DNA of 64,000 bases from Salvator merianae (GCA_003586115.2 QVOM02000025.1:85749521-85813520), one strand, 5' to 3'; counted from the first letter of the stretch, positions 1 through 10,883 are shown. Notes: a model not told the origin generated them from the letters alone. Translations and numbers: made by a program.

Positions 1-345
1 GGGGTCTCTATGCAAGTAGGGCTATGCAGAGAATATGAAGCAACAGCAGTCTTTTCTCACAGTGGGCTAAAGAGGAGAATCTTGTTGCTAAGAAAAGGAA
101 GACGTTTAGCAACTCCAATCAGAGATTATGAGTTCTTTAGATTTTTCATTGATTGTAGAACAAGTAAAGGGGGTTAGAAGCTAAGGTTTGTGAGTTTAGC
201 TCACAGAGGAAAGAGAAGTTGCTTCTGAGAAGGAAATGTATGCACTGCGTTACTTCAGCTTGCCTTCCTCTGCTGGGAAGAAGACACCGAACAAAACCCT
301 GCTCTTATATCAGATGCTTTTCTGATAACTAATGTGCATCGAAGA
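1..345. other. Unassigned sequence
   Basis: No recognisable gene, repeat end or RNA signal is visible. The CR1 array begins just downstream. Confidence 0.5.
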
Positions 346-449
346 TGTGCTCTGCCTCGGAAGGCCAACTGCTCCGAGACTGCAAGCAAAGCCAACTGTG
401 TCTTCATGTCCTGCTCGTGGGCTTCCCTGGGTGGCTGGTTGGACACTAT

Positions 450-629
450 TGCCCTTTCTGCACTTGGCCTTATTGTGGATTATATCCCAGGATAGGGACC
501 TACCATCCACGTGCTAGTGCAAACTATGAAAGGTCTTGCCCAGGGTCTACCATAGTCTGCACTAGCACGCAGATGGCAGGTCCCTATTCTGAGATACAAT
601 CTGGAATAAGTCCGAGTGCAGAAAGGGCC
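450..629. mobile_element. Palindromic MITE, family A copy 1
   Basis: This 180-bp element is almost entirely an inverted repeat. The left arm reads TGCCCTTTCTGCACTTGG and the right arm ends CGAGTGCAGAAAGGGCC; both arms carry 'tagggacctacc/tgcc' and 'gtgctagtgcaaactatg'-like blocks around a short centre. It interrupts CR1 unit 1. Comparison with the intact unit at 1081-1100 suggests the empty site read cactgtgag, giving a 3-bp duplication (tat at 447-449, tgt at 630-632, one mismatch). The ends and 3-bp duplication fit a PIF/Harbinger-type non-autonomous element; there is no coding capacity. Confidence 0.8.
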
Positions 630-1295
630 TGTGAGGACATATTGCTGGTATAGATGGGTCACGGATCTAATCCACTGAGGCATTTGTTATGTTGTTATAT
701 TCAAGGAACTCAGGGCTAACAATGGCTATTAGCCCCAAAGGCAGCAGGAGGTGGTCTTCCTCCAAAGGCTAACTGTTCAGAGATGCAAGCAGAACCAGCC
801 GTATGCTGATGTCCTGCTAGTAGACTTCCTCCAGCAGCTCACTGGCTGCTGGGAAAGCAGACTACTGGACTAGATGGGCCACAGATCTATTTGGGTTGGG
901 CATATCTTGTGTCATCATACGCACAGAAGCCAAGGCTATTGATGACTGTTAACTCAGATGGCTGTGTATCTGCCTCTGGTAATAGGAGGCAAAGGTTTGC
1001 CCCTGAAGGCCAGTTGCTGGGGAACTGCAAGCAGAGACAGCTGTGTGCTCAAGTCCTGCTGGTGGGCTTCCCTGTGCAGCTGCTTGGCCACTGTGAGAAC
1101 AGATTGCTGGACTAGATGGGCTAGAGATTTGATCCAGCAGGGCATTTCTTATGTTGCTATATTCAAGGAAGTCAGGGCTAATCATGGCTATTAACCCTAA
1201 TGGCTGCAGGAAGTGGTCAGCCTCCAAAGGTTAACTGTGCCCAGAGATTGGAAGCAGAGCCGGCTGTGGGCTCATGTCTTGCCAGTGGACTTCCT

Positions 1296-1844
1296 GGGCC
1301 TGTTCACACTTACAACAGTATAACAGTATAACTAGCACTGTTTGGGCCGGTAGGGTTCGGGTACAGAGAGAGGTCTTCGCACCTGTCAATGTTGGAACAC
1401 TCCGCAAGCCGACCAGTATGAATGGGAGCGTACTAGTTCAGTAGCTGTGTTTGAACCCAGAGGGTCTGTGTTCGAACCCAGAGGGTCTGTGTTTGAACCC
1501 AGAGGGTCTGTGTTCAAACCTGTGTCTGAAAAGGCCACCAGGATCCGGTCCCCCAAGGTCCGAACCAGGGTGCAAACCGGCAGTCTGCGCCTGCACAGCC
1601 CCGCCGGCCCCGCCCCACCGCCATTTTGAACCTGGAATTGTTGTGAACGCACCTTCCCTGATCCTCATCTGATCATGCAGGTCGGGTTGGAGACTACAAA
1701 TTAGTTGACCGCAGCTGGTTGGATTCAGGTAAGCATCAGGTGGGCCTTGGTAGATTTCGGGTCAGCTGGGGCTGTTCGCAAGTGCGGATCCTGCATTCTA
1801 GCATGCGTCCTGGAACATACCACTTGCTAAGTGCGAACAGGCCC
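1296..1844. mobile_element. Non-autonomous DNA transposon with internal 21-bp minisatellite, copy 1
   Basis: The 549-bp element starts GGGCCTGTTCACACTTA and ends TAAGTGCGAACAGGCCC, a terminal inverted repeat. It is flanked by a perfect 3-bp direct repeat, cct, at 1293-1295 and 1845-1847, and it splits CR1 unit 4. The interior is GC-rich and carries a 21-bp minisatellite. A second copy lies at 27802-28413. The ends and 3-bp target duplication suggest PIF/Harbinger-type mobilisation; no transposase is encoded. Open frames here are by-products of a repeat period divisible by three. Confidence 0.8.
1446..1529. repeat. 21-bp minisatellite, three full units plus a diverged fourth
   Basis: Units at 1446-1466, 1467-1487 and 1488-1508 share the core TTYGAACCCAGAGGGTC; a diverged unit follows. 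Units differ by a C/T change at one CpG-type site. The array lies inside the transposon at 1296-1844 and is expanded to six units in its other copy. Confidence 0.9.
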
Positions 1845-1945
1845 CCTGATGCAGCTGGTTGGCTACTGTGAGAACAGGCAGCTGGACTAGATGGGCCACA
1901 GGTCTGATCCAACAGGACACTTCTCATTGGCTTTGAGAATGTGTC

Positions 1946-2814
1946 TTGGAAAGAAGAGAGCTGGGACCGGACAGCGTTCAAAAGGAGGGAATGGAGAAAT
2001 GAAAGATGTTGAAAAAGCACACACAGATTATCTTCATATAGGTTGAGTTACGAAGCAAACAGCATGGAGATATACTCAGTCTGAAGCCACCACATTTTTG
2101 TGTACAATCCTGTTGAGGAAGGACAGGGCTACACCTCAGAAAAGCATGGGAAAAGGCTTTGCAAATGTGCAGGTGGAGGTAAAGAGTGACATGATTCAAA
2201 AATAGCACAGGGTGCAAGAAAGTCTTTCTCTTGTCTTTCCGCAAAGGAGTCTTCCTCGGGCATAGGGTTGTCATATTGGAGAGAGGGGAATCAGAGCTTC
2301 TCCGCTTTTCATGGTTGGACCGAATGTCTACACTTCAAAGTACACAATATCTCATGGCACCCCCTTCTCTACCCAGCTTTCACAATGCAGGCACCCTGGC
2401 CAGCTAGAACCCCACCACTATCTTACACCAGTTCAAACGGAAATCACTCTGGGAACTGTGGCTGTGTTCACCACCACCTCAGGCTACAATTGTTAGAGGC
2501 CTCTAAGGGCCCCAACAGGTTAGTTACACTATAGAGATGTCCTAAATCTATATTCTATGTTTCCTTCTCACATCTTTACTGATGGCAAAGCAAAGACAAT
2601 TCTTTTCTTCTGCAAGATGTTACATAAACCTAATCTAAGTTCACATCCTTTACACTCACTATCAAGAATCCACCTGAATGAGGTTTCTCTGTGCCAACTG
2701 TAGCATTCCCAAAGACTTTCTAGAATGCTCCTGTGCTGTGATTCCTATTCTTTTCCCTAGCATCTTTCAGACATGGCATTGTTGAAAAGAAAAATGAAGA
2801 AGCAAATTGAAAGC
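1946..2814. other. Mostly unassigned, possible old repeat at 2266-2510
   Basis: No gene was recognised. The stretch around 2440-2510 (gggaactgtggctgtg, then accaccacctcaggctac) resembles the decayed 'ctacaactccca' type of dispersed amniote repeat, but the match is weak. Confidence 0.3.
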
Positions 2815-2965
2815 ATAAGGACATAAGAGGAGCAGTGCTGGATCAGGCCATGGCCCAATCTAGCCTAGCATCCTGTCTCACACAGTAGCCCACCAATTGC
2901 TTCTGGGCATCTCAAGCAGAATAAAAAGGCAAAACCTTCACCTGCTCCCTGAATCCTGCCTGTAG
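2815..2965 (-). repeat. CR1 LINE 3' end, reverse orientation
   Basis: Reads as the complement of the squamate CR1 tail: 'gacataagaggagcagtgctgg', 'tcaggccatggcccaatctag', 'cagcatcctgtctcacacag', then 'caattgcttctgggcatctc' and 'aaaaccttcacctgctc'. Only 3' UTR sequence is present; it is 5' truncated, as is usual for LINEs. Confidence 0.85.
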
Positions 2966-3510
2966 AAAGATATTAATGCATTAAGGAAATCTCCAGAGGT
3001 TACAGAAAGCATGTCTTTTGGGGGTGGGGGTGGGAAGTCAGAATGGGACATAATTATCTTCCTTATCTTCCCCATAACCTCTCTTCCTTCTCTTCTAGAC
3101 TAGTGCATAAAGCATCCATTATTTGTTCTTTGGAGGTTGCTGCTGTTGAAAGTAGTTGTTGCTCTTGAGGCAGGAAGAAATCACTAAAAATATCCTGAGA
3201 CACTCACTACAGCTCTTCCAACCTAGCAGCTGGTCCTAGGTTTAGGCCACTTTTCTGATCACTGCCTTAAACCAGAAGATCAGCAAGGAAAGATAAATTG
3301 TTATTTTTGTTGTTATTATTATTAAAAAGACATTTTGTTTTTGCTTTGTTCCGCTCAAAGATGATTAACCGGTGGACTACAAGTTTTCATATTACACATT
3401 CTCGTCTAGTCTTCAGTATTCACATAAGGTCTAGCATTAACAACATTGTGCCTCTGGGCTGATACACACCTTTCTCATGCTTCTATCCATTATTTGTTTG
3501 CCAGTTTTTT
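2966..3510. other. Unassigned sequence
   Basis: No gene or element end recognised. A short GGGTGG-rich run sits near 3020 and a TTATTATTATT stretch near 3303-3324. Confidence 0.4.
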
Positions 3511-3625
3511 GTCCTGTCCTGTCCTGTCCTGTCCTGTCCTGTCCTGTCCTGTCCTGTCCTGTCCTGTCCTATTCTATTCTATTCTATTCTATTCTATTCT
3601 ATTCTATTCTATTCTGTTCTGTTCC
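3511..3625. repeat. Compound pentanucleotide microsatellite (GTCCT)12-(ATTCT)9-(GTTCT)2
   Basis: Twelve GTCCT units (3511-3570) run directly into nine ATTCT units (3571-3615) and two GTTCT units. The two main motifs differ by two transitions and keep register across the switch. It is followed by T-rich TTTTTG/TTGG tracts and a GCT/GGT run to about 3690. The long open frames here are translated repeat. Confidence 0.95.
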
Positions 3626-3690
3626 TTTTTTTGTTTTTGTTTTTGTTGGTTTTGTTTTTGTTGGTTTTGCTGCTGCTGCTGGTGGTGGTC

Positions 3691-5095
3691 TGGAAAAGTT
3701 AGTGATCTGAAGGCAAATGTTTGAAAAAAAATAGCAGTTATCTCACTGCAGCACCTACTCCATTCAAGCAGGGTTTTTTTATAAAAAAAATAAGGAAACA
3801 ACAACAACAAAAATCTGTTCAAAGCTCCCTTTGCTGGAGACTGGAAATCTGGTGTCAGAGAGAAGAGGACAAAATATACAATGTGTTTTTAGAAGTTATC
3901 CAGAAACTAATGGAATAACATTGTGTTCTGACATGGAATGGGGAACAGAAACCACTGTAATTGGCTGGGGATGTGCGAGAAACCCAACTGAATATAGAAC
4001 ATCTTTTAAAAATGGGGCTGTGTCTGGCTTTATGATGAACCCATTTGTGTTGGAACCTGGTGAGTTTCTCAAAGCCATAAACTGCTTCTGTATTCTTCCC
4101 TCATTTAAGAACCTCATGCCACTTTGGGCCCCCAACACAAATTCTTCAGACTAGATCCTTAGTTCTTCCTGTTCTTTCTCTAATATGGATCATCTATACT
4201 GCCACAATAGGGACCTTTCAGAAACATAACTTGTTATGTGTGAGGGAGAAACAAGACCAATCAAAATAAGCTCAAACTAACCCCAGGTCGCTTGAAATCT
4301 TCCAGCTGTCACTGAAGGATTAAGCATACCTTTCAATGTTCTCCTTAAAGATGCAATAAGGAATACTAACAACTGGTTTCATGGATTATGATTAACCGAA
4401 ACACTCTCACGCACAGGAACATATGTTTTACATAGCACAATTAATAATCATAGAGTACTGGGAGATCAAATGCATTGCAGCACTTAAATGTATTGCTTAA
4501 CCAAAATGGACAGTCATCTCACAACCCTAATTGTGAGTTTCAGTGGAGATCCCTTCCTTTTAGCAATGGGTCAGGGAAATTGTAAACAAGAACTCAAACT
4601 TTTCCCATTGCACTGTAACAGCAACAGATTAAGCTCTTTTGATTAAGCCCTTTTGACCCTTCCGTTCTGATACAATAAAAAAGGTGGAGAATGAAATTGC
4701 TGCAGCACAGAAAAGAGAATGCTATGAGACCAACCAGCTGGTTTCTCCTCCCCAGAGAGTGCAACATCTATAGATTAGCTAAGTATCCTTCTCACCATTG
4801 TCTGGAACACTGCAAAGAGAGTAAAGCCAAAATGGCACCAGGACTGAGGCTGTCAGACATGGGGAGAGAAAAAGGAACATTTGGATTATTTTTCACAAAT
4901 GGGATATTTTTATACCCTTCTCAGTCTTTATTTTCAACTTCCAGTCCTCCATGGAAAATTCAGCTCTTCCTTAGGGGAGATAACAGACTATGACCCAAGG
5001 AGTCGTATCGGTCAGTTGGTGGCCTAATGGATTAAATTCACTTAGCCCTCCTTTCACACTGCAGTCTGGGGAAAATAATTCCATGACATCTCATT
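3691..5095. other. Unassigned sequence
   Basis: About 1.4 kb with no recognisable repeat or exon. A 107-codon open frame at 3831-4154 has no family signature, no splice or promoter context, and overlaps a reverse open frame. I treat it as chance. Confidence 0.4.
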
Positions 5096-5512
5096 GCAAG
5101 TGCCTCTAAAGGACATTTGCAGGGAGTCAAGAGTAAGTGAGGGTTTTGCTTTTGTCTTCTGCTTGAGGATGCCCAGAAACAATTGGTGGGCCACTGTGTA
5201 AGACAGGATGCAGGACTGGATGGGTTGCGGCCTGATCCAGCAGGGCTCCTTCTATGTTCTTAAAGACAAATTTATGGAGGACAGGTATATCAATGATTAC
5301 TAGAATTAATATGTAGGCACCTTCTCTAGGGTGGAAAGACAAGCAGGATGCTTCTAAAGGCCATTTGCAAGGAATCAAGAGCATTTCTCTTCCTCTTGAG
5401 AATGACCAGAAGAGCAATTGGTGGGCTACTGTGTGAGACAGGATGCTGGACTAGATGGACTGTGGCCTGATCCAGCAAGCCTCCTTTTATGTTCTTATAT
5501 TCTTACAAAGGA
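5096..5512 (+). repeat. CR1 LINE 3'-UTR dimer
   Basis: Two consecutive CR1 3' ends in the same orientation. Each has a 'ctaaaggacatttgcaggga'-like block (about 5104 and 5351), 'caattggtgggc', 'gacaggatgc', 'gcctgatccagca' and a tail 'ctatgttctta' or 'ttatgttctta'. The spacing is about 248 bp. The second unit begins with the usual pre-UTR motif 'gaggacaggtatatcaatga', so the copies abut in register and not at random. Confidence 0.85.
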
Positions 5513-6306
5513 GGGACATCACCAGACTTTGTTGGGAACATATGTTAACGCTCAGCCTCACACAATCACATTTGGGTGTATCTTCACAAGAATAAAGCAA
5601 GATCCTAGAAAGGGGTGGTACTTTGTTTACAGAAGACATGTGTTTCAGAAGGCACAACTTTACCATAATAGTTTGTATGGACAGGTATGACAATGACCCC
5701 ACTTTTCATTGTCTTCAAACTACAGGCTTCCTAATAGTAGTACATCCCAAATTTGAAAGCAATTCAGCAAATTTCTAAATAACTTTGTGTTCACACACAT
5801 CCCAGCATGGTGTTTGAAAGCAGCACTCTTCAATCTGATAGAAGAATTTTCCTAGTGCAGCCCTTGAAAGAAGCACGTATTCAGATAAATCCTTTTTGCC
5901 CCAGTTTTTAACCTAACAGGGTCTGTTCTGTTAAAGGGACAATTATGAGCTTGAAAGTAAGTTGCTGACCTTGAGCTTCGGTAGTTTTACTGTCATCTCC
6001 TACAACCAGTGGAGCTCCAATGCTGCATTTTGGTACCAGTCCTTCTCCAACAACTGATAGAAAAATCTCATCCACTGGATCTCTATCAATCAGGACTCAG
6101 CCTGAGTTCAGAACTGAAGGTACTCCATAGTTCAAGTCCAGATGTTGGTAAATGAAGATTGATCCAATTCTACTGTACTTCTTGCCAAAATAAAACAGAT
6201 CATCAAATCCTTCTCAGTGGATGCTGGAATAGCTGGGTCACAGTAAACCCTACCCCTTCTAAAAACCATGGGCTCTATTAACATGACATCAGGAGGAACA
6301 CCTTCC
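5513..6306. other. Unassigned sequence
   Basis: No gene or repeat recognised in this AT-moderate stretch. Confidence 0.4.
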
Positions 6307-6562
6307 AACTTGTAGAATGTAGGCTACATGTAGGCTACCATGTAACATGGTAGAATGTAGGCTTTCACGGCCAGTTTCAACCTCATTTGTAGTAGTTTTT
6401 GGGCTGTTGTGTCATCTTCCATAGTTCCTCTGAGAACCTTAGCTTTCGGATATAGCTATGATATCCATCTTCAGAGGATTTGACTTCTGGAAGATGGATA
6501 TTGTAGCTATATCCAAAAGCTTATGTTCTCAGAAGAACTATGGAACATGGCATAACAGCCCC
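6307..6562. repeat. Inverted-repeat element with 72-bp arms
   Basis: Arms at 6401-6472 and 6490-6562 are reverse complements with few mismatches (for example 'ggatatagctatgatatcca' against 'tggatattgtagctatatcc') around a 17-bp centre. Upstream is a short local duplication of 'gtaggctac', followed by 'gtaggctttcacggccag', which resembles the start of a dispersed squamate repeat. A related single arm is at 37766-37835. Class is not established; it may be a palindromic DNA transposon or the end region of a larger retroelement. Confidence 0.6.
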
Positions 6563-7197
6563 AATAACATGCAAGTTGATTTTTTACCTTTTTAATCTCC
6601 TTTCTTGCCATCTTCATGAAGATGGGATAACATTAAATTATGCTTGACTAATGTCATTTTTTGAGTAAGCCCATGGCCTCACCCTGTTTACACATTCTGT
6701 CCCTCTCTGCTCATTTTCAAGGCCTGCACAACTTTCCTACTCTGCCTCCTGCAGAAGAATCAGGAAAACTGTGCAACCACAGACTTTAGTGAAAGAAGAC
6801 TTCAAATTGTTTTCTCGGTAAAAGCCCTAACAAAAATATGCCTGCGTATTAACTGGTGGGAAAGGGGGCTTATCTAATTAAGCTTTTAGCCACAATGGAA
6901 CTATTTTGTTTTCTTTATGCTCTAATGGTTAATAAGGGAGGAGTGCAGGATAAAAGAAGAAAGCTTCTTAGTAGATATGAAGCTCTAATCAGACACAGTT
7001 TTGGAATAATTGGGGGAGACAGAACATCAGTGTTAAGCTTTAGCCATTTATGTAACCCTCTCACAAAATCTGTAAATTAGTCCTTCAAATATTTCCACCT
7101 AGAATTCTACACTCAGAGTAATCAGTTTGTTGAAGTCTAAGAAAGGTCAAAAATGCATCATTCATGAAACTTACAGAGGGCTCATCACCTTCCTCCA
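6563..7197. other. Unassigned sequence
   Basis: No recognisable element or exon. The 74-codon frame at 6856-7080 has no family signature. Confidence 0.4.
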
Positions 7198-7300
7198 GGG
7201 GGTCTCAAAGTGCACTCCAAATGCTCCGGAACTACAACTCCCATCATTCTATGGGCCATTACAGCATGATGGGAGTCACATCAGGAACATCTAAAAGGCT
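7198..7300. repeat. Short palindromic dispersed repeat ('actacaactcccatcat' type)
   Basis: The element contains 'actacaactcccatcat' followed after about 20 bp by 'catgatgggagt', an imperfect inverted repeat, and ends 'aacatctaaaagg'. This motif pair is widespread in reptile and other amniote repeats, often assigned to hAT-like DNA elements. The copy is short and decayed. Confidence 0.5.
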
Positions 7301-7325
7301 TTAGTCTAGTCACAGGCTTTTCCTA

Positions 7326-7650
7326 GAACATAAGAGGAGTCCTGCTAGATGGGGCCACAGCCCATCTAGTCCAGCATCCTGTCCCACACAGTGACCTACC
7401 AATTGCTCCTGGGCCTTCTCAAGCAGAGAACGAAGGGAAAACCTTCACTTGCTCTTGACTCCCTGCAAATTGCCTTTGGAAGCGTCCTCTCTGTCTCTCC
7501 ACACTAGAGGCAGTACCTAGGGATCCATTTTGGTAGCCATTGATACACCTGACCTGCATAAATCTGTCCAATCTGTTCTTAAATATATCCAGGATGTGGA
7601 TTACATTGAGCTGATTGAGATCAATATGACTACAGAAAGATTCAATGAAC
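7326..7650 (-). repeat. CR1 LINE 3' end, reverse orientation
   Basis: Complement of the squamate CR1 3' end: 'agaacataagaggagtcctg', 'cccatctagtccagcatcct', 'accaattgctcctggg', 'aaaaccttcacttgctcttg'. It continues into the last coding part ('cttaaatatatccagga', 'gatacacctgacctgcat'). The copy is diverged and 5' truncated at about 7650. Confidence 0.85.
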
Positions 7651-7738
7651 AAGGGATGATTTAAAACCATGGTGGAATTTCAAAATATAAAGTTCCATTG
7701 CATTCAGATTTCTGATTCAGATCATTGCAACAATCTAA

Positions 7739-8100
7739 GGGCTTTCCCAAACTTGCCATTGGTGCAAAACAAGAAGGGGTCTCTGGGCCTTCCTTCTGCA
7801 CACTGGTGCAGTTTGGCAGAGGCCCCGCTCCCTCCTCTATCTGCACAGGCTGCAGAAAATGTCATCATGGTCTGGTCTACCAGTGGACTAGGGGGTGGCA
7901 AACCAGACCATAGTGATGTGCGGATAACATGTATCCATGGATGGGCATACCATGAGGGGGCGCATTTTGGTGGCACACCAAGACATGGCAGCATAATGCC
8001 CCCCAGGGGGCTCTGAAGGCCAGGAACTTTCATTCCTGACCTTCAGAGCATTAGAAGGCCCCCTGCACCAACTCCAAAGTTGTCATGAGCTTCAGAGACA
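7739..8100. mobile_element. MITE-like element, family D copy 1
   Basis: Begins 'aatctaagggctttcccaaa' and shares an ordered set of blocks with the element at 13077-13546, including 'ccttctgca..', a 'gggcataccat'-like block, 'cattttgg.ggca', 'cccccagggggctc' and 'aggccaggaactttcattcc'. The right end is not resolved. No coding capacity; open frames across it are chance. Confidence 0.5.
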
Positions 8101-9861
8101 GCACAGGGGCTGGCATGAAAAAGACTGGTTCTATATCAGGAGCAATCTCTCCCAGCTTGGGATGGATTGCTTATGCCAGTACAGGGCAGCCTGCCCAGTA
8201 GCAGGACAGCAGAAGCAAATACAGGAACAGCCTATATTCATCTGTGCTTTATATAGTTTCAAATACATGCAACTGTGTATGAATGTCATCATCATGCACA
8301 GTAACACTCATATGCAATTGTATTCAGACTTTGTCCATCCAACTGAATCAGACTAAACACAGATGTTTGAATGGAGCAAAAATTCAAATGTAGATAATTC
8401 TGGCATTTCAAGAAATGAATTTTGAAATTCATTTTTTTTTTAATCTCATTTATTCCCAGAATAGTTGATTGATCTGAAAAATAAATGTATCTACAGGAAT
8501 CACTTTTTAAAAATGCCTTTCCGTGATACTGGAAGGTGCTTTGATCTGATTGAGCAGGTATATTTAAGTACTTCAGGTCATAGCAGCCTTTTCCAATCTG
8601 GTGGTTTGCAGGTATTTTGTCCCAGACCTTCTGTCACTCCTGGTCAGGAGAATCATGATGGCTGTGGCCAACAGAGCCACAGGCTTCCATGTATGTAAAG
8701 GCCTGGTAAGTGGCTAAGTGGGTACCTGAATCTATTTCTTCATCAACGAAAAGAAATCAAAAGATTATGATTTGCATATGACTGCTTGCCAAAACCTTGA
8801 CCAAGCACAAATTTGAACTTAGAACCTCCTGAAATACTGCATTATTGTATGTTGGTTACACAGTAAACCAGATGTAATGATTGGAATTTTGGCCCACTGT
8901 TAATTCAAATTCTAACCAAATATTTGGGAATCCATGAGGTAACCTAAAAGGATGTAGCCGTGTTGCTTATCATCACCTACTAAAGGTCTGGGAATCTTAA
9001 AGGTAGTATCCAATTATGTATGTGGTGCCCACCAGTAATGTTAGCTGTAGTTGCGCTGTTGGAATTCATTTCTGTTCTAGACAGCCCAGATTCGTTATAA
9101 AGTTTCTACGGTAGTGTACTGAGTGCCCAAATAACTAAGGTTACCACTACCCCTGTTGACTTATTTTTTCCCCCAAATACTTGTGATTTCTATTTGCAGA
9201 TCTGAGTATTCTGTAGCCTTCTCCAAAACTTTATCTTCAACATTACTGTTTCTCTGAACAGCTTCCATTTTGGGATCAAAATACAAAATCAATAATAGTA
9301 GCAGTAATAGTAATTACAGCAGCAATAACAACAATACCAACAATAATAATAGCAACAGGACACTTAAATATATTGCTGCCGTGCAAATGTTTCCTGTGCT
9401 TATGCTATAAAAAGGCACGCCAAGTACTAAATGTCTGCCTGATTTGCACAGAAACGTTACAACTACATCAATTGCTACTTGCCTCAGCTCCTTTCATGTA
9501 GGTCTTAAGGTGTAATGAGGAAAACCTCCAATTTCCACACTTATACTAGTCTTAGACAACTTGATGCGACTGCGCCCACAAGAACTGGGGGCTTCATTTT
9601 AGTCCATCTCCCTTACACAAGCAAATAAAAAAGTAAACCTTTATCCATTCAAATTCTGAGCTGTTCATTACTCTAGAAATGTAGGAAGCTTCATTATACA
9701 TTTGGTCTTGACAAATTGGAAAGAGCTCTCCAGTGCGTTAGTAAGCAGTCCCTTTCAGCCTAACTGAAAATGATAGGGACTGAACCTGTGATTTTCTGCA
9801 TGCAGAGCAGACAGAGGCAAATAGAAAAAAAAAACCAAAAATATATAGAAAACTCTAGCTA
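8101..9861. other. Mostly unassigned, with SINE-like and AAT-rich patches
   Basis: 8805-8872 resembles the reverse complement of a degraded tRNA-type SINE head ('aatttgaacttagaacctcc'). 9282-9356 is a degenerate AAT/AAC/AGC trinucleotide stretch. 9772-9815 ('gaacctgtgattttctgcat') may be another decayed SINE head. No host exon recognised. Confidence 0.4.
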
Positions 9862-10180
9862 GCAGAGATGTGTCAAACCTATTTAGGTTTGAGCCTGTGC
9901 GCTGACCCAGTTTGAATTGAACCAGACCAGAGAGTATCCATTCAAATGGGTGGAACCACCCCATTTGATTTGAGCTGGTTCAAGTTTACTTGCAACTGCC
10001 CTTTAAAAAGGGCTTCTTCCAATCGATTTTTGCAGGTGTTTTTTTTTTTTTTTTTTTTTTTTTTTAATGAACAGGTTTGAACCTGTTTGAGGTTTGAATG
10101 CCAACTGGACCAAGCAAGTTTAACCTGTTTTGAATTCAAACCGAACACCCTGTGGTTCAGTTCAAACCGCATTTTTGAGG
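9862..10180. mobile_element. Palindrome-rich element with 'agagatgtg' end and T tract
   Basis: Starts 'agcagagatgtgtcaaacct' and is dense in mutually complementary 'ggtttgaacc', 'gaattgaacc' and 'ggttcaagtt' blocks that can fold. It contains a T tract at about 10040-10065. The end resembles the elements at 55162-55264 and 56264-56580. The right terminus is uncertain. Probably a non-autonomous DNA transposon. Confidence 0.5.
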
Positions 10181-10880
10181 TTGGCAAATATTGGAGCAAA
10201 GTGCTTCATGGCGCTAAATCAGTATGAAGTTGCCAACATCAGCATCTGTATAGAATGAGTCAACAGAAACAAAATTCTAAGTTTCCTGTTAAATAGGGGA
10301 ATAAGGCCCAGTAGATGAAGCTCTCTTATGCTCAATATCAAAACATTTTCTGATGAATCCACTACAGCAGGGATTCTAATTATACGATGATCAACTCTGG
10401 CTTGTTCTAGAGTCCTGTTAAAACCTCTCCCAGGGACTTAACAGTGTGGAATTAATCACTGCCTGTGGATAGGTGATTTCAATATATACTGTAGTTATAG
10501 CATGCAAATACAGTCACAGATAGGAGGAAAAATGACATATTACAAACAGGTTAACACAAGCAAAAGTTCTGAAGTATAAAGAAGAAACCCCAGCTGTGCT
10601 TGTTCTTTTCTAAATATAAAGCACCGTTCCCCAGGTAAGAGTATTTATCAGTGCAATCCTCCTCATCACCATCAGACTTGGGAAATTTCTATCAAATAGA
10701 TCTGACAATTTATTTTTTCCGTTGCTTACATTCAGGTTACCTCTTGCCTGCAGCAATTTGTGATAAACCAACATGCAAACCGGCATGCAAGCTCATATTC
10801 ATGTTGATGGTCATGTTATCCAGGCAACTGTTGAGGGATTCACAGGAATCTAATGGATGAGGATGACCTCTCACTCAAAA
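10181..10880. other. Unassigned sequence
   Basis: No recognisable repeat end or exon. The 69-codon frame at 10651-10860 has no family signature. Confidence 0.4.
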
Positions 10881-10883
10881 TAA

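Larger units (their letters stand above)
346..1945 (+). repeat. Tandem array of about four CR1 LINE 3'-UTR units
   Basis: Four head-to-tail copies of a CR1 LINE 3' untranslated segment are visible. Each has a block like 'atgcaagcagaacc', a 'catgtcctgctggtgggctt' block, then 'ctggactagatgggc' near 645, 865, 1107 and 1882, and three of them a 'tgatccagcag...cttatgtt' end. After removing the inserted transposon at 1296-1844, the spacing of the shared block is about 220-240 bp. Unit 1 is split by a MITE at 450-629 and unit 4 by a longer element at 1296-1844. No coding part of the LINE is attached. CR1 elements normally carry one 3' UTR, so the array is either a family-specific multi-unit UTR or a local tandem duplication. 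Assignment to CR1 is firm; the cause of the array is inference. Confidence 0.75.

Noticed and set aside
346..1945. CRISPR-like or satellite array
   Set aside because: Units are about 220-240 bp, diverged, and match a CR1 UTR; there are no short identical repeats with unique spacers.
3831..4154. 107-codon frame outside known repeats
   Set aside because: No domain, no splice or promoter context, and an overlapping reverse frame of 80 codons. The length is expected by chance in 64 kb.
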